Positions 1 to 12,600 of a stretch of 64,000 bases of DNA are shown in pieces. Source of the DNA: Heterotrichella gracilis (taxonomy: Eukaryota > Sar > Xanthophyceae > Tribonematales > Xanthonemataceae); the NCBI GenBank assembly GCA_032358255.1, contig JAULBX010028935.1, positions 1 to 64,000 on the forward strand, in the 5' to 3' direction. How positions within the stretch are numbered: position 1 is the first letter of the stretch; each line of letters begins with the position of its first letter. The notes under the pieces are model-generated. The model was given only the letters and a program-made list of their open reading frames with translations. It had not been told where the DNA came from and did not search any database. The translations under genes and the position numbers were made by a program.

Positions 1-71
1 ATAACCATTCCCCAGCGTACCCATCTGCGGTCTCATCAAGACCCCTGCGCACTGCCTGCCCCAGCCTTTAC

Positions 72-180
72 TGCCCCCCACCCCCCCCACCCCCCCCACC
101 CCCCCGCCCACCACCACCGCACCCCCCACCACCCCGACACCCCCCCCCGCACCCCCCACCACCCCCTCCATTGCGCCCCC
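72..180. repeat. C-rich low-complexity tract
   Basis: A stretch built almost only of CCCCCCACC-like units. It lies just upstream of the first recognisable exon (acceptor at 241-242), so it is probably intronic in the glycosidase gene that enters the window from the left. No coding frame is visible in it. Confidence 0.7.
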
Positions 181-242
181 CTCCCTTGCGATATCTAATG
201 GCAACGCGACCAGAGCCAGTGTTAAGGTGCATCGTCCTTCAG

Positions 243-1387
243 GGCAAGAACTCAGCCTGCAAGGATTTGCAGGCGCTGGGAGCTACCTGCGCTTTTGATC
301 CCTTCATGACCAAATGGTGAGTTGGGAGGGGCCCTGTGCAAATTGTGCAAATTGAGTAAATTAAAAAAGTAAGTTGATGAATCCATCAAAAACAAATGAT
401 TGGTTGTTAAATGGGCTGCTGCCAAGCTAATTGTCAACATGCTGCAACTGTTCACGCAGGTGCCCTTCCAGTCAGTATTTTGTGTACCAGATGCATGGCT
501 CCAGCCCCCCACGCATCACAGCCCACACAGGCCATAACCAGCACTATGCAGTGCTGGGGAATCCCGAGCCCAATGTGAGCAGAAACAAGAAATTGACAGC
601 AGCTGACCCGCTGAAGACGTGCCAGACGTGGAAAAGCGTGTCAGCCAAATTCCCAGCCAAAACAGTCAAGGTGTCTCCAGTTGTGACCCTTTGTCAGCCT
701 GCGGATCCTGCATGTAAGGCCACACCCAAGGCGTGGCTGGATGGCTTTTTGAACAAGGTAAGCTTCAGCAGGGCTGCTGGCTCTACATATGAAATTTTTT
801 TGCTAATGACATCAAGAGTTTCTAGTAGCTTCCTCTGCTGCTTTGAAATACGTGTCAGGGGAGCAAACATAAATGTCCGGTGCAAATGATGTTTTTCAAA
901 CACTTTGCGCAGATTGCTGTGATTGCACATATACTGCCTTGGTAATCGCTTGGCGCGGCGGTCCATACAGGGGTTCACACTGTGCGCTTCACAGGGTCTA
1001 GGGTTTAGAATTTAGGGTATGGATCTCGGCCAGTGTGCTCATCATTGGCTCCCGTGATGCCTGCAGGGCAACTGCAAGTCCAACATCGACGTGATCGCAG
1101 TCAACAGTACGGATGGCAGCCTCGCGACATTGACCACAGGGCTCTCCACCTTGGCAGCTTTCAAGAAGCCCATCTGGGTGTTCCTGGGCTGCGCCGGCTG
1201 CAGTTCAGCAAAGGCGCTGCAGTTTTTCACCTCAGCCGACTCGTTCCTGGGCAGCAATAACCCATCAGCAGGGCTTGTGAAGGCATACTACTGGTCCTCC
1301 TCGCGGGCTGTGAAGGGCGCCGGAAGCACAGAGCTGTTGACTGCAGATGGCAAGCTCACTGCCATTGGGAAGGCGTTCAAACACTGA
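243..1387 (+). CDS. Asl1/GH128-like glycosyl hydrolase, 5' partial
   Basis: Three exons join in phase: 243-316, 460-757 and 1067-1387 (TGA). The gene starts left of the window. The product resembles the C-terminal half of the Asl1 glycosyl-hydrolase catalytic core (PF11790, CAZy GH128, beta-1,3-glucan-active enzymes). Visible family features are an NPEPN stretch where the family has a (F)NEP motif with the acid/base Glu, a following W...FPAKTVKVSP strand, the WLDGFL helix, a VIAVN strand and a KPIWVFLGCAGC segment, then an ending LTADGKLTAIGKAF typical of the family's last helix. In known members the KPIW segment continues as (V/I)TEF and supplies the nucleophile Glu; here that position reads FLG, so the second catalytic Glu appears to be missing. 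It may be an inactive or binding-only member. Donors GTGAG and GTAAGC and acceptors CGCAG and TGCAG fit consensus. The family call is firm, activity is doubtful. Confidence 0.72.
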
Positions 1388-2720
1388 ATGGGGACCAGTT
1401 GAGCGTGGTGTTTCTTGCATAGATACACAGCCCCGACGCTGCAGGACGGTGCTGGCATACTAACGGCATGTCCATCTGCAGTTGCACCTGTTGCTTGAAA
1501 TTTATTATAATGAACAACAGACACTTTCTCAATAGTATGCAATTATTGGGATATCTGCCTGGTATTGGATAATAGATTGAATTAATTCAAACGGTCTGAA
1601 CACCCACTTTCTACCCCTTTCACATCGTTTACTCTAAACCTTCCATTGTTTTCTTTGCTTTTCTTAGTTATTGCTAAGTAGTACTATGGGTAAGGCAAAA
1701 AGTCCTTCTGCTACAGGTAAAAGTATGTCTATTGTCAGCTGGCTGGGTTGAGAAAGAGGGGGCTGAGGTGGCCTTTCAAACGTCACATTCCATGTTATTG
1801 ATCGGTTGCTATGCAAGCTGGTCGACATTCGGTAGTTATGACCATGCACGCCGTGCACCATATTAACGCCCAATGCAGTTCCTTTTGAGCTTTCAAATTC
1901 CTTTCCATTCCATTGAAGGAATTTATTTCCAGCTACCCAGTGGTGTCAAAAACCCTAAGGTAGGGTCTGGCTAGGGTTGGCCAACCGTTGGATGTCCCCA
2001 GTGGCAAAGACCGCTTTCACTCCACGATGACGCCATTCAAATAGCCCAAGCCTTGGCAACCAGTAACAGGCTCACTAGACAGGGTAACCTTCGCCTATGT
2101 GACCTGTTTGACGGTTGGCCTTGCCCCCCATGTCCGCATGCCCAACGTGTGGCCAAGAGCCTACCAGCGTGGCACGGGGTTTCAAGCGGGGTGCCCCCCT
2201 GCTTCGCTGCACTAGTCAACCACGTCGTTTGCTCTCTGCCCACAAGTTTATTTCCCAACCACAGCTTTGTTAAACACTGTGCCATACCGTGCTGTACCCG
2301 ATAAAGAATGTGTTTGCCAAAGTCGGAATTTTGACTGCAGTCGAAACCTACAGGCTAGCTAGTGGCAAGAGAAACGCTTTTGTTTGCTGCACCAGCCTGC
2401 GCGCAGCATACGGCATCCCACAAGGCAGTGAACTGATTCAGCAGGTTTTGTAGCTCTTTCTACAACCCGTGCCTCAGGAGCTCTGTGTGAAGGTACGCAG
2501 GGCGAGGGCGAGGGCGAGGGCGGTTTTGCCTGGCATCTGCACGCAAAACCCTTGCTTTGTTTTTATCACGGCGTGTGCCTACTCAGGCCCAGGCCACGCA
2601 CTGTATACAACTTGAGGTACTTGGCTAATTGTTGACTTTGAAGTGGCTCCCGCTACCTTCTGATCAAACAGCTAGCCACAAACAGACACAAACCCACCTC
2701 ACACCCACACTCAGACCACC
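1388..2720. other. Intergenic region
   Basis: This holds the 3' flank of the glycosidase gene and the upstream region of the methyltransferase gene. I see an AT-rich stretch around 1500-1700 and a short GGGCGA repeat at about 2499-2522, roughly 200 bases before the methyltransferase ATG. No convincing coding exon was found on either strand. Confidence 0.5.
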
Positions 2721-5700
2721 ATGGTGTGCCCCTCCAGGATGCAGGTGCATGCAGCGCGAGCCTTTGCTGCCTGCCCTAGCCGCTGCACCCCGATGGGTAG
2801 CAGGGGGATGGCGTTTCGTTCCCTATCGGGCAGGGCGCTGCGGTGCGTGGGCCACCCACGGTTGCCAAAGCTGCCCAGCAGGCATGCATGTGACGTGCGG
2901 GCAGCGTCCAGTGCCAGTGCTACCAGCGCCACAGAAGGCGTGGGCAGGGAGGTTCTTGTGAGCTTCAATGGCCAGGTATATACAACCCACCCACTCACCC
3001 CCCCCCCACACACACATCCATACTCAGTTGCTAGCGCAGGACAGGTGTGGGGTGGGCAGAGTGGGATATAGGCAGGGGGGTCTGTGAGGACCCAGCTGTG
3101 AACTGCAACAAGTTAGCTACAGGAAACCATCATTTTTATAAACCTGTGGGCCTAAAACTACACTTGGGAGGTACCCTTGGCGATTATGGGTGTCGCCATG
3201 CCATGTCTTGGGGTTGTTCCACCGTGCCCACCCTGCTATATCTATACTGACCCACTTGTGAACCCCAATTGCCAAACCTATGCAAGGGGAGGGGATGGGG
3301 AGGTGAGGTGAGGGGCTAGCTATTCGAGACAACGTTTGGGTTTGCTTTTATGGGGTTTTGTAGCAGGGCGTTAGGCGTTGGGTTTTGTGAGGACCCAGTC
3401 GGGAACTCGTATATTAACTCTAATAGAGGAATTATCACTCCTGGGCCTATATTACTCTTAAAGGTACTTTTGGAGGTCAGGGCATGTATCGCCATGCCAT
3501 GCCTTGGGGTTTGTTCCACCATGCCTGTGGGCGGCAGTGGCTTGGCCAGCGTATCCCCTGACCTTGCAGGTCAAGCAGTTTACTTTAACTGACTTTCTCT
3601 CACTCACAAAAGTCCACTGCACCACCCACCCCATTCCGCACCCGCCTCGCCTCCACCACCCATGCACCACCGACCCCATCGCTCCCCTCACTACCCACAG
3701 GGCCCCGCCCCAGTCTCTACCCCGCCGCCCCTCGAACCCCTCCCCTCCGCCACCAGCCCCCTCAAACCGGGCCAGATCGACGCCCAGAAGTTCAACCTGC
3801 ACTGGAGCTGCGCCACCTGGTCCGAACTGAACATGACCCAGTGGCCCGATGTGGTTCCGGAGCCCACCAGGGTGCACCTGGAGGCTGTTCGCCAGTCTGT
3901 CATGGATGCCTTCTCACCCGCAGGTAAGCGTGGGCAGTAGGGGTTTGCTCTTTTCTGGCGAGGAAAGGAAGTGGCGGACAGGAGGGTTGTGCTCTGTACT
4001 GTGCAAACCCTTTGCCCATGGTTAACGCCCCTCTCTTTTCAAAATCCTCTTCATCATTGCCCACTGTTCAAGAACAGGCAACATATTTGTATTTTATGTA
4101 TTTACCTGTGTTTTCACCTGCAGGCCTGCTCCAATCCAGCGAGGCGGCGCGCTACTGGGGTTACCACCTGGGGAGGACAGCATTCTTCTCAGTGCAGGGG
4201 CTGGCAAGTGAGTAGCCTGCTGTTACCAACCCTAAACCCTATCATTCTTACTCGAAACCTCCAGCCCTAAACCCTGAGATATAAGAAGCAGCATTTGCAC
4301 ACACGCGGATCAGGTGACCTGCCAAATGGCAAACGTTTCTGTACCCAATCTGTTCACAAGATTAATCTCAGTAATGTAAGTGATCTCAGTAGTCGGTAAT
4401 CTAGCTCAGCATATCTGGGTAACCGTTGCATGGCACATGCTCCCCGATGACTCCATTGCCTGGAACTGGGCCATGACCGACTCAATTGCCTGTTGTGTGC
4501 AGGCCTCTATGCCACCCAGTTTGTGTCCGGCAGTGCGGCCAGTGGAGCGCCCAATGGCATGCGCCCACAGCTGGATGCATCCAGCCTGAAGCTGGTGGTG
4601 GCTGCCGCACTGACGTACTACCAGGTAAGTAATTAAAAAACCTATCACATATATGCCATCACAATTATTGCAGAGGCTGTCACAGAGTTGACATATGTGC
4701 ATGCTGAAGACAACCCTTTAGCAGTGGCATATATATGGAAGTAAGCTTGGACACATAGCGCAATATGTTAACTTGTGTTACTTCTGTTACTAGCATATTG
4801 TAATATGCTAGTGTATATAGTGCAACATGTGTCCGGCTACCTGCTTGTTGCGGCACATGGTGCAAGCTTGGGCGCATTGCATGCATGCCTTGCTACATAT
4901 ACAATGTGCAAATATTCATGGCTACAAGATCGCGCGTGTTTGTCCTCTGCTCTGCACAACCCTTCTCCTGCATTTCTCTACACAACGTCATGAGTTGCAC
5001 CTTCCATTGCTGCAGGATTACCGGTGCATCCAGGAGGGTCTGTACAAGCTGCCTTGGGATATGACCACACCCACCCACCGACAGTACAACCCGCTCTTCG
5101 TGGCAGGCAAGTGATGGCTAGAGTATAAGATTGCATGATCACAAGACTTATTTGATACTACCAGGGACTCAACCTGGGCTCAGAAGGCTGTTGGATTGTC
5201 AAGTGATATGAAAACAATCTTGTCAACCTACGAGAATCATTGTTTCTCGTCGTAATTGATTTGTGAATGATCTATCCTCATGCTTTTCCCATTCCTTGTT
5301 GCAGGCAAGGCGCTGCGCATGGCTCGTGAGGCGGTGGACATCCTGCAGCGCAGGGATGGGGGCAAGCCAGAGGATGTGTGGCTCAACTCCAGCATGTACC
5401 CGGACTACTACCTCAATACGTTCCACTTCCAGGTGAGGGGCAACTTCGTTAATTTGATTTTCAGGGTGGGAGTGGCCAAAAAAGATGAAAAGGAAATTGA
5501 AAACTTGAGTAATTATCAATGAATCTCATGTGCCTTCCTTAATCGGCCATATCACCCCCTTTGGCCAAATTCTGAATCGGCAGGATTCCCACCCATATGT
5601 GCAGACTGATGGCTGGATGTCTGACTACTCGGCCAAGGTGTACGAGTCCTCCACCGAAACCCTCTTCGTGGGCCGCCAGGACGCCATGCAGCGCACCGCA

Positions 5701-7038
5701 CTGGTCCACCTGGGCCAATTCATGGCCCCCAGCTACAGGTAGGGGGAATCAATACCCTACACCCTCCTCCAGAGGCGGCTGCATGTTAGTCTATGTTAGA
5801 AATGGTGCAAAAGCTTTCTACATGTATGTGTGCATGGTCCCCAACAAGGGATAATACATTGTGAAAGGACCATATTATTGTGAAGGGAGCAGTATATATG
5901 CATGTTCGTTATGCCTGGCAGGGACATTTCCTTCACAATGGGCTGGTATCATAAATCCACGCAACTATATCAGTTGCATGTTAATTTACCCTTTCTTATT
6001 TGGCCCCTAGGGACCCCTCTGCCACCACATTCCTGGAGCTGGCGGCGGGCACAGGCAGGTTTGCCACCTTTGTCAAGGACAACTTCCCCACCATGCAAAT
6101 GACGGTGTCGGATTTGTCTCCCTACTATCTGGCCCAAGCCAGGGAGAATGTGCAGTACTGGAAGGGCAAGCGCGCGCCGGGGATGCAGGCGGGGGGGGTG
6201 GGGGGGAGCGGGGTTCGCTTCCTGCAGTGCGCGGCTGAGGAGGTGCCCGAGCTGGATGAGTCATATGATGTGGTAAGAAATTTAGTGGGATTTGTTTTTA
6301 AAGCAGGAAATGTATTGAAAATACGACGTTTTCTCGGTGTTAGTGTGGGAATGATGTTTGGATTTGCCTTTGTCCTATGTTAATGGAATTGAAGTTTTGG
6401 TACAGGCCTGCCGAGGATATACCCAAGTGTTTGGCAAATCAGGTCAAATTTTTGGGTTCAAATATGGCATATGTATCCTGGCGCATGCTGTGCAAGTGCT
6501 AGACTTCAATGCTAAACACTACCCTGGCTCCCACACAGGTATCCTGCACGTACCTGTTCCACGAGCTGCCCCCCGAGGTGCGCACAGCTGTGGCCAAGGA
6601 GATGGCAAGGCTGGTGAAGCCAGGTGGCATGGTCATACTCACCGACTCCCTGCAGCTGGGGGACAACTCCTACAGCGACAAGTTCCTCCCCAGGTATGGT
6701 AGGAAAAATCTCTGTCCATTAATGTAATGCTCACCTTTCTATTCATTAGGGTTATGTGGTGGGTATGCGTTAGGGGCTGGCAGAGGACGTGGTTGAGGAG
6801 ATGTGGATATGCGATGCATGCGTCCAAGGATTGTATCTCCAGTGCTGGGAGCCAATAAACATATGATTGAAATGTAATTATTCCCCTTGTGCCTAGGTTT
6901 GGCGGTTTCAACGAGCCCTACTACAACAGCTACCTGGAGACCGACCTGGGCTCCCTGTTTGAGGAGCAAGGGCTGGTGTGCGGGGGCAAGGTGATGGCAT
7001 CAACCACCAAGTCGCTGTCCTTCTTCAAGCCCCTGTAG
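2721..7038 (+). CDS. Plastid SAM-dependent methyltransferase
   Basis: Ten exons join in phase to about 538 aa: 2721-2975, 3701-3923, 4124-4207, 4503-4624, 5016-5106, 5305-5432, 5584-5738, 6011-6272, 6539-6693 and 6897-7038 (TAG). The ATG at 2721 opens an Arg/Ser/Ala-rich N-terminus of about 75 residues with few acidic residues, which looks like a chloroplast transit peptide. The C-terminal third is a class I (Rossmann) methyltransferase of the Methyltransf_11/UbiE type: motif I FLELAAGTGRF, acidic loop VSDLSPYYL, motif SYDVVSCTYLFHELP spanning the 6272/6539 splice, and VKPGGMVILTDS. The middle part (about residues 85-310) has no domain I recognise but includes DGW...VYESSTETLF just before the domain, as in uncharacterised plant and algal methyltransferases. 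The substrate cannot be named. Intron 5 (5107-5304) is GC-AG. Confidence 0.87.
3076..3530. repeat. Diverged direct repeat in intron 1
   Basis: Two related segments, about 3083-3235 and 3387-3532, share the start TGTGAGGACCCAG, a middle GGGCCTA...AC(T)AC.CTT...GGTAC and an end CGCCATGCCATG.CTTGGGGTT.GTTCCACC. They lie about 300 bases apart in the methyltransferase first intron. They could be remnants of one small repeated element or a local duplication; no coding frame is kept. Confidence 0.55.
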
Positions 7039-8788
7039 GTTGGCGGAGCATTAAAAAAAAAACGGTTGATGAGGCCACTGAGCGCTGTACAACTGCCAGT
7101 GTGCCGAGGCGCACTGCGCCAAAGGAGTGCGGGTAGTGCACCACTGGCGATGCCTTCCAGCCGCATCCTAAAACCAACGTAGAGTTTGTTTTGCACCTCT
7201 CTATGGTGCTGGCTGCAGCTTTGTCTACCGCCCGGGGTCCACTTTCTGGGGTTTTGTCTTGGGGTCTACCTTGCAGGGTTTTGACCTGGGTTTGCCTCTT
7301 GAGATTTGTTTTCTGTCAGGGGGGACTGTGTTGATGCAGTCATTGTAGGGGAAGGGAGGAGGGGGTGGGGGGTGGCGTGAACATCAAGTCACTGTCATTC
7401 ATTTCTTTATCCTTCTGGAAGCTTGTTGAAGCCAGTTTTTTGGCTCTGCGTGTACTGCCTCAGTTCAGGATGGTCCCTGGAATGATTCCATATTCAGAAA
7501 ATTGAATCGGGGTTGCAATAAAATCAGGAATGCTGTAGTAATTGTTGCGGGTTGTGGTTGCAATACTACCATATGGCATGCATGTTCCATCCTTTTTGTT
7601 TACTTTTGGTTGCCTGACGCAACAAACCATGTGCATACAACGGTTGGCCAGCACTGTTGTTATCCAGCATGCGATGGCTATCACCAATTCATTGCGCATT
7701 TGCCTTTCGCAGGCTTTCCGTCAATTTTTAATATGCACGCATGTGCCTTTTTGTCACATTTATCATTTCAGTGTTTGTTGTTGACTTGGGGCAGGGTGGG
7801 GGGTGTACGAGTAAGACATACCGCAATGCGATCGGTATTCAATGTTGATAGTGTACAATGAAATTTGCTACATTTTGAATGTAGGTCCCTTGGCATTTTA
7901 GGGTTTAGGGTACCCCAGGGTCTGGCGGATTGCGATGGAATGCTCACTTTTTGGTTGCATTGGGTGCATAGGATGATGGGGGAATGGATTGATTCAACCC
8001 TTCAGAAGGGTTGATTGTCTTCCACAATTCGAATCCCGATATCACTTGAGTCGAACGGTATGCCACTGGCATGTCACTGCGCTAGTACATCGTTGGCTGT
8101 AAATAGTTGAGTACCGCACAAAATAGGTGCCTGGTGTGCTACCCATCGGTTCCACCAATTTGGTAGAGCAAGTCCTCAGGCAACTGATGGAACACTTACT
8201 AGTACAAGTACTTCAATGTGGTACAAAATGCTTGAATACGATCCATCCTGCTGCACAGCAGAGGGACAGGTACTACTAGGATTATGTTACTCAATTAAAG
8301 ATGCCCACCGCAGGCACAGTGGAATTGTACGTACCATTGGCTGCCCCCAGGCTGGCAAAAAGCGCAGGCTCAGTGTAACATAAAATTCTTACTGGTAAGC
8401 AAATGCCCATGCGGAGGCAAATGCTACAATGCCCATAAGGAGCTTAATAAGCTAATAATATATGGGATAGTCACTATCCCATACCGCAGTGACTACCATG
8501 ATGGGATGGTATTACTATGGAGTCCACATGGGAGGCACAAACGCAAAGGAGGTGGCTACGTACATGCTGCTGCTGGTGCGCTAGTAGCCTGAGCCTCACC
8601 ACACAACCTCACACACCACGGTAAACCCATTTCCCATAATATGCCAATACCCTAAACCCTAAACCCTGACGACATGCACCTCCTGTCATCTGGCCTAGGA
8701 ATAGTTTCAAACACACACGTGATGGTAAGGTGAGTTGTGTTGTCCCAAATTTGGACCCCAGGAAAATAACCATTTTTAATATGTGCCT
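7039..8788. other. Intergenic region between converging genes
   Basis: This is the 3' flank of the plus-strand methyltransferase and of the minus-strand secreted-protein gene. It contains an A-run directly after the methyltransferase stop (7054-7063), AT-rich sequence at 7500-7870 and a telomere-like CCCTAAACCCTAAACCCT at 8649-8667. No exon with splice consensus and a protein-like frame was found. Confidence 0.5.
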
Positions 8789-9630
8789 TCACGGGCACAC
8801 GTTGTCCACCGCGCATGCGTCCTTGTACAGATTGAACGGAAACGGGTTGTCTGTGGCAGTAGCCCTGTTCAGACAGCAGGCCAGGCATTGGTTGCATGAC
8901 CCACCCCCATTCTGGGGGCACGCGCGCGCCACCCCCGCATCCCCCGAAATGACCCTGTAGTAGCAACCGCACTCCCCTTGCCTCGAGTAGGGAAACCTGT
9001 AGCTGCAGCTATCGGGGAGCCCACTATTGGCATTCTCCGCAAACCTCAATGCGGCGTTTCAGCACTGGGACGCGCCTGCACCGCATGTGCTGGCGCAGTA
9101 GTCGGTGATGGCGGTCCACTGGGGTCACACATAGGGACCTGCCGGGGGGGACGGGGGGGTCTGCATGGGCGGGATGGGGGCGGCCTGCGGAGGCGGCGCA
9201 GCGGGTGAGTGTATGTTGGATGCTCACGCTGCAAGAGGCACCCGACAACCCTACACCCTACACCCTATACCGTAAACCCTACACAGGCTACAGCATGCTG
9301 GATGTGCTACAAGAGGCACACGGCAACCCTAAACCCTAAACCCTTCACGCGCTACAGGGCGCCTCTACTTCTCAAAAGGCACAGAGTGATGATCCCCAGG
9401 GGCCCTTCAGAGGCTGACCAGGATTGCGATGTAACACTGGTCAATGCCCTTGTGCATAAGCCACATGTATACCACGTGCAAACCGTAAAACCCTAAACCC
9501 TAAACATGCGCACCTGGCTGGGTGCAGGGGCGGTGGCTGCGCCCACTGTCTGCGCTGAGCCAATGGGTGCACAGCACAGCATGCACAGCAGGGCCAGTGC
9601 CACAGTGGCGGTGGTGGCAAGGGGAGTCAT
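8789..9630 (-). CDS. Small secreted Cys-rich protein with in-frame TGA
   Basis: Exon 1 (9630-9514) starts at an ATG and encodes a classic signal peptide: a short N-region, then hydrophobic VALALLCMLCC and a likely cleavage after GSAQ. Its donor AG|GTGCGC lies before a TTTAGGG-rich intron. Exon 2 reads from an acceptor CCCCAG at 9120-9119 down to a TGA at 8791-8789 and encodes a Cys-rich secreted-type domain (ITDYCASTCGAGASQC, then FPYSRQGECGCYY, CNQCLACC, KDACAVDNVCP). The frame is broken by one TGA at 9061-9059, between ASQC and NAALRF. Sequence on both sides is protein-like, so this looks like a recent TGG-to-TGA change, a sequencing error, or read-through. A short Pro-rich exon around 9166-9120 is an alternative upstream junction. 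I do not recognise the family. Confidence 0.5.
9325..9343. repeat. Interstitial telomere-like repeat (CCCTAAA)n
   Basis: Two to three tandem CCCTAAA units in the intron of the minus-strand secreted-protein gene. Related units sit nearby at about 9250-9285 and 9488-9505. This is the plant-type telomere motif. Confidence 0.8.
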
Positions 9631-12600
9631 GGAGGCGGGGGCTCTGGGGAGGGTCCCGCTGGGATGAGGAGGGGAGGGAGGGGTCTGAGGTGGCGCAGGA
9701 AGAATAAGTACCTGCACCAGGATGCGCCATTGCATGCCAGTCAGACAATTCAAAGTGGAGTCTAAGTTGTTGCAACCCATGGGAGACACACTGCAGCAAA
9801 AGCATATTAACCATATCTATACTGTATAGATAACCAGCAGGCTACTGGTATACTATTTGGTACCGCTTTGGATCCATGCTCGAGAAATACAAGTGGAACC
9901 ACTTAGCTGAGTGGTTCGATTCCTGAGGACGGGAGTGATGTAACCCTTAGGCAAGCAGTTTCCCAGCCTGAGGCACACTGCATGCTTGGCCACCATGTCC
10001 AGTGAACACAAGACAGGCTCTAAACCTGACTTCGTCGGTTTGCATGCACATAAGGCATACACTCTTTGCACTAGGCGAGCTCTTGACTCAAACAGGCTGA
10101 CCTGACAAGCTCGCTGCTGCAGCAACAAGAGATGCAATTGCTTAAGCGTTTGGTCGCCGTCCGAGGCTGACGTGTCAACAGCTTTTGCGCTTGTATCTGA
10201 TACAGCTGGTTCTAGAGGTACAACTGTTGCAGGCTCAACATGATTCTAGTCGGTTATCATTCGGAATGGTTGGAACTTCCGAAGTGTTGCATGCAGCCCC
10301 TGCGTCTCAGGCAAGAAAGCTTTCACACGACGTTCATTGCCACCGGATCCCTACTTAGTGTTAGAACTCTTAAGCTGATTGGGTGACCCTGCCTTAGGGT
10401 TTGAACCCTTTAACAAGGATGGAATCGATCGGCTGTCACTCTATGCTGGTAACGTGTGCCTTCACAGCTTCAAGCCGTGGGCCACGATGCCCCATTGGGC
10501 AAGCATAATGCAGAAATACAGCTGTGCTACGTCAGCACATCGTAGTAGCATTGGTGTACGCGCGGTGACCAAGGCAACATCAATGCAACATCACTGCAAA
10601 CATATCACCAGGTGAGCATAACGGTGTTGCTAGGGTTGGAGATTATGGTTGTCGCACATGTGCCATGGTTAGGGTCTGGGACAGATTTCAGGCTGGCCAA
10701 TGGCAAGGCAAACAGACTGCAGATTGCAGTGGACGGCAACTATAAGGCAAAAGTGCATGGAACGGTCGAAACTGAGCGGACAGAGGTGGGTTTCCCTTGG
10801 CAAAAGCAATGCAATGAGAGTGCATGGTAATGAAAGCAAAAAAGGATGTCATATGGACAATGCCCTCTTGGCGCAGGCAAAAGTCGTGTTATGAGCAAGA
10901 AGCAACAGCGGGTGTGTTATGACCTGAGAAGACCAAGGAGCAGCAGTGGGTGCTGCGGTTTGCGGCGGGTCACCTGGATACTGACATCTGATGTCGTGTA
11001 CACTGTCATGTCCACGCCATGTCCAGGCTCCTGCGTCAGCCCATGTGCTGGGGATTGCTGACGACTGCGCGGACAACATGTTGCAGCTGTTGTGTTTTAC
11101 CACGTGGGAACAATGGTGTTATCCTTTGAGGCAACCTCTTCATTCAAGAACAGGCGCATTAATAATAGTATATGTGCAAGGGTGATCAAGGAGCAGCCAG
11201 CAGTGGGTGCTGCCAATGGCCAGGCTGAGCATGAGGCGACCCAACCTGGCTATAGACATAATCTCACACTTCACTTTCCGGGGCACATCAGTGGAATAAG
11301 CCAATGATGCGTGGCAATGCCTTTCTGTTTGTTAGTTTTTCAGTTTCGGTAAGGCAATTCTTGCAAGTCGTTGTCATGACAAGGCGGTTCCAGCTCGGCA
11401 GGTTTGGGCTTTGGCAGCTTGGAGCAAAACTTTTGAGGTGAAGTCTGGGGTCAAGTGGATAAGCAGGACTGGGATGACATTTTGCCCTATTATGTACTGA
11501 ATGGGACGGACATTACGAAGGTTGAATCGTTCTTGAAATGACAAGGTAGCGGGATCATTTGATAACAAAAATAAATAATTCCAAATAACCCTATAGAAGG
11601 TTTTATTAGGAAACACCCAGTGTGCCACTTTAATAGGTCATGCCAAGGCGGTTCAGCTGAGGCAGTTCTGGGTCATAACAGAAATTAATCAATTCGAATA
11701 ACCCTACATAAGGGTTTACTGGGACGTCAATAGGTCATGACCAAGAGCAGGCTGCAGTGCGGTATGAGTCAAGAACATAGCCCACACTTGTTACACTTTA
11801 TTACCCACACAATTGTAAACGCTGAAATGGATCAGTGGGTGGTCGTTGAGTTTCCCTCAAGTTTGGGTTTCAGTGCACTTGCATGCATGCGTTGTAGGCA
11901 ACAGAGCGACTACTTGAACACTTTTCGTTCGCGTCACTGTACACCCAGTGGCGTTTCTACGTCTGTGCTGGTGATGTCAACACTACATCGTTTTGCTGAC
12001 TAGGCAACTGCAGGTGGGCCTATAACTCCGCTTCACTTTACTAACTCTACCCAGCCACAAAGACGATGGCAGCGTGCACATTCCTGGGCACGGGCTCTCC
12101 TGGACAGACCAAAAGGGAGGCTGAGAAGGTGCAAAAGCCTTGCTAACCCACAAGACTGTGCTGTTGGAGCAAACGCTGAAGCGTGTGCAGCCCCACTTCT
12201 TCTGCGCTAGTTTTTGCCAGCTATACACTATATGCATTCAAATAGCCATGAGCTGACGGCGAAGGTGCCACGCTTTTGTGCAGGTGGCAGGGGATCGGGG
12301 AAGCACCCAGAAGGCAGCTTTCGGCAGTGAGCTCCCAGGTGCGTTGTATGGCAACGTTGGGCTTGTTGGGTGGTTCCAGTAGTTTTATACCTGCCACAGG
12401 TTGTTGCAAGTATGGCGCCCTTGAGGGTTATATAACGTTCAGGTACTTAAGTTGGCCCCGGTGTTAATAAGAGCCTTTTGCAACTGCTGATGTGATTTTG
12501 TTGGCAACTTGCCCAGTTGCCAGCCCCATCGCAGTCAAGCCCGTGACTCACATCTTGTTGTCTGGTTGCCCTGGCTTTCACGCCTTCTTGTGGTCTGCAC

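Noticed and set aside
9905-9925. tRNA gene suggested by the B-box GGTTCGATTCC
   Set aside because: No T-stem pairing and no cloverleaf around it.
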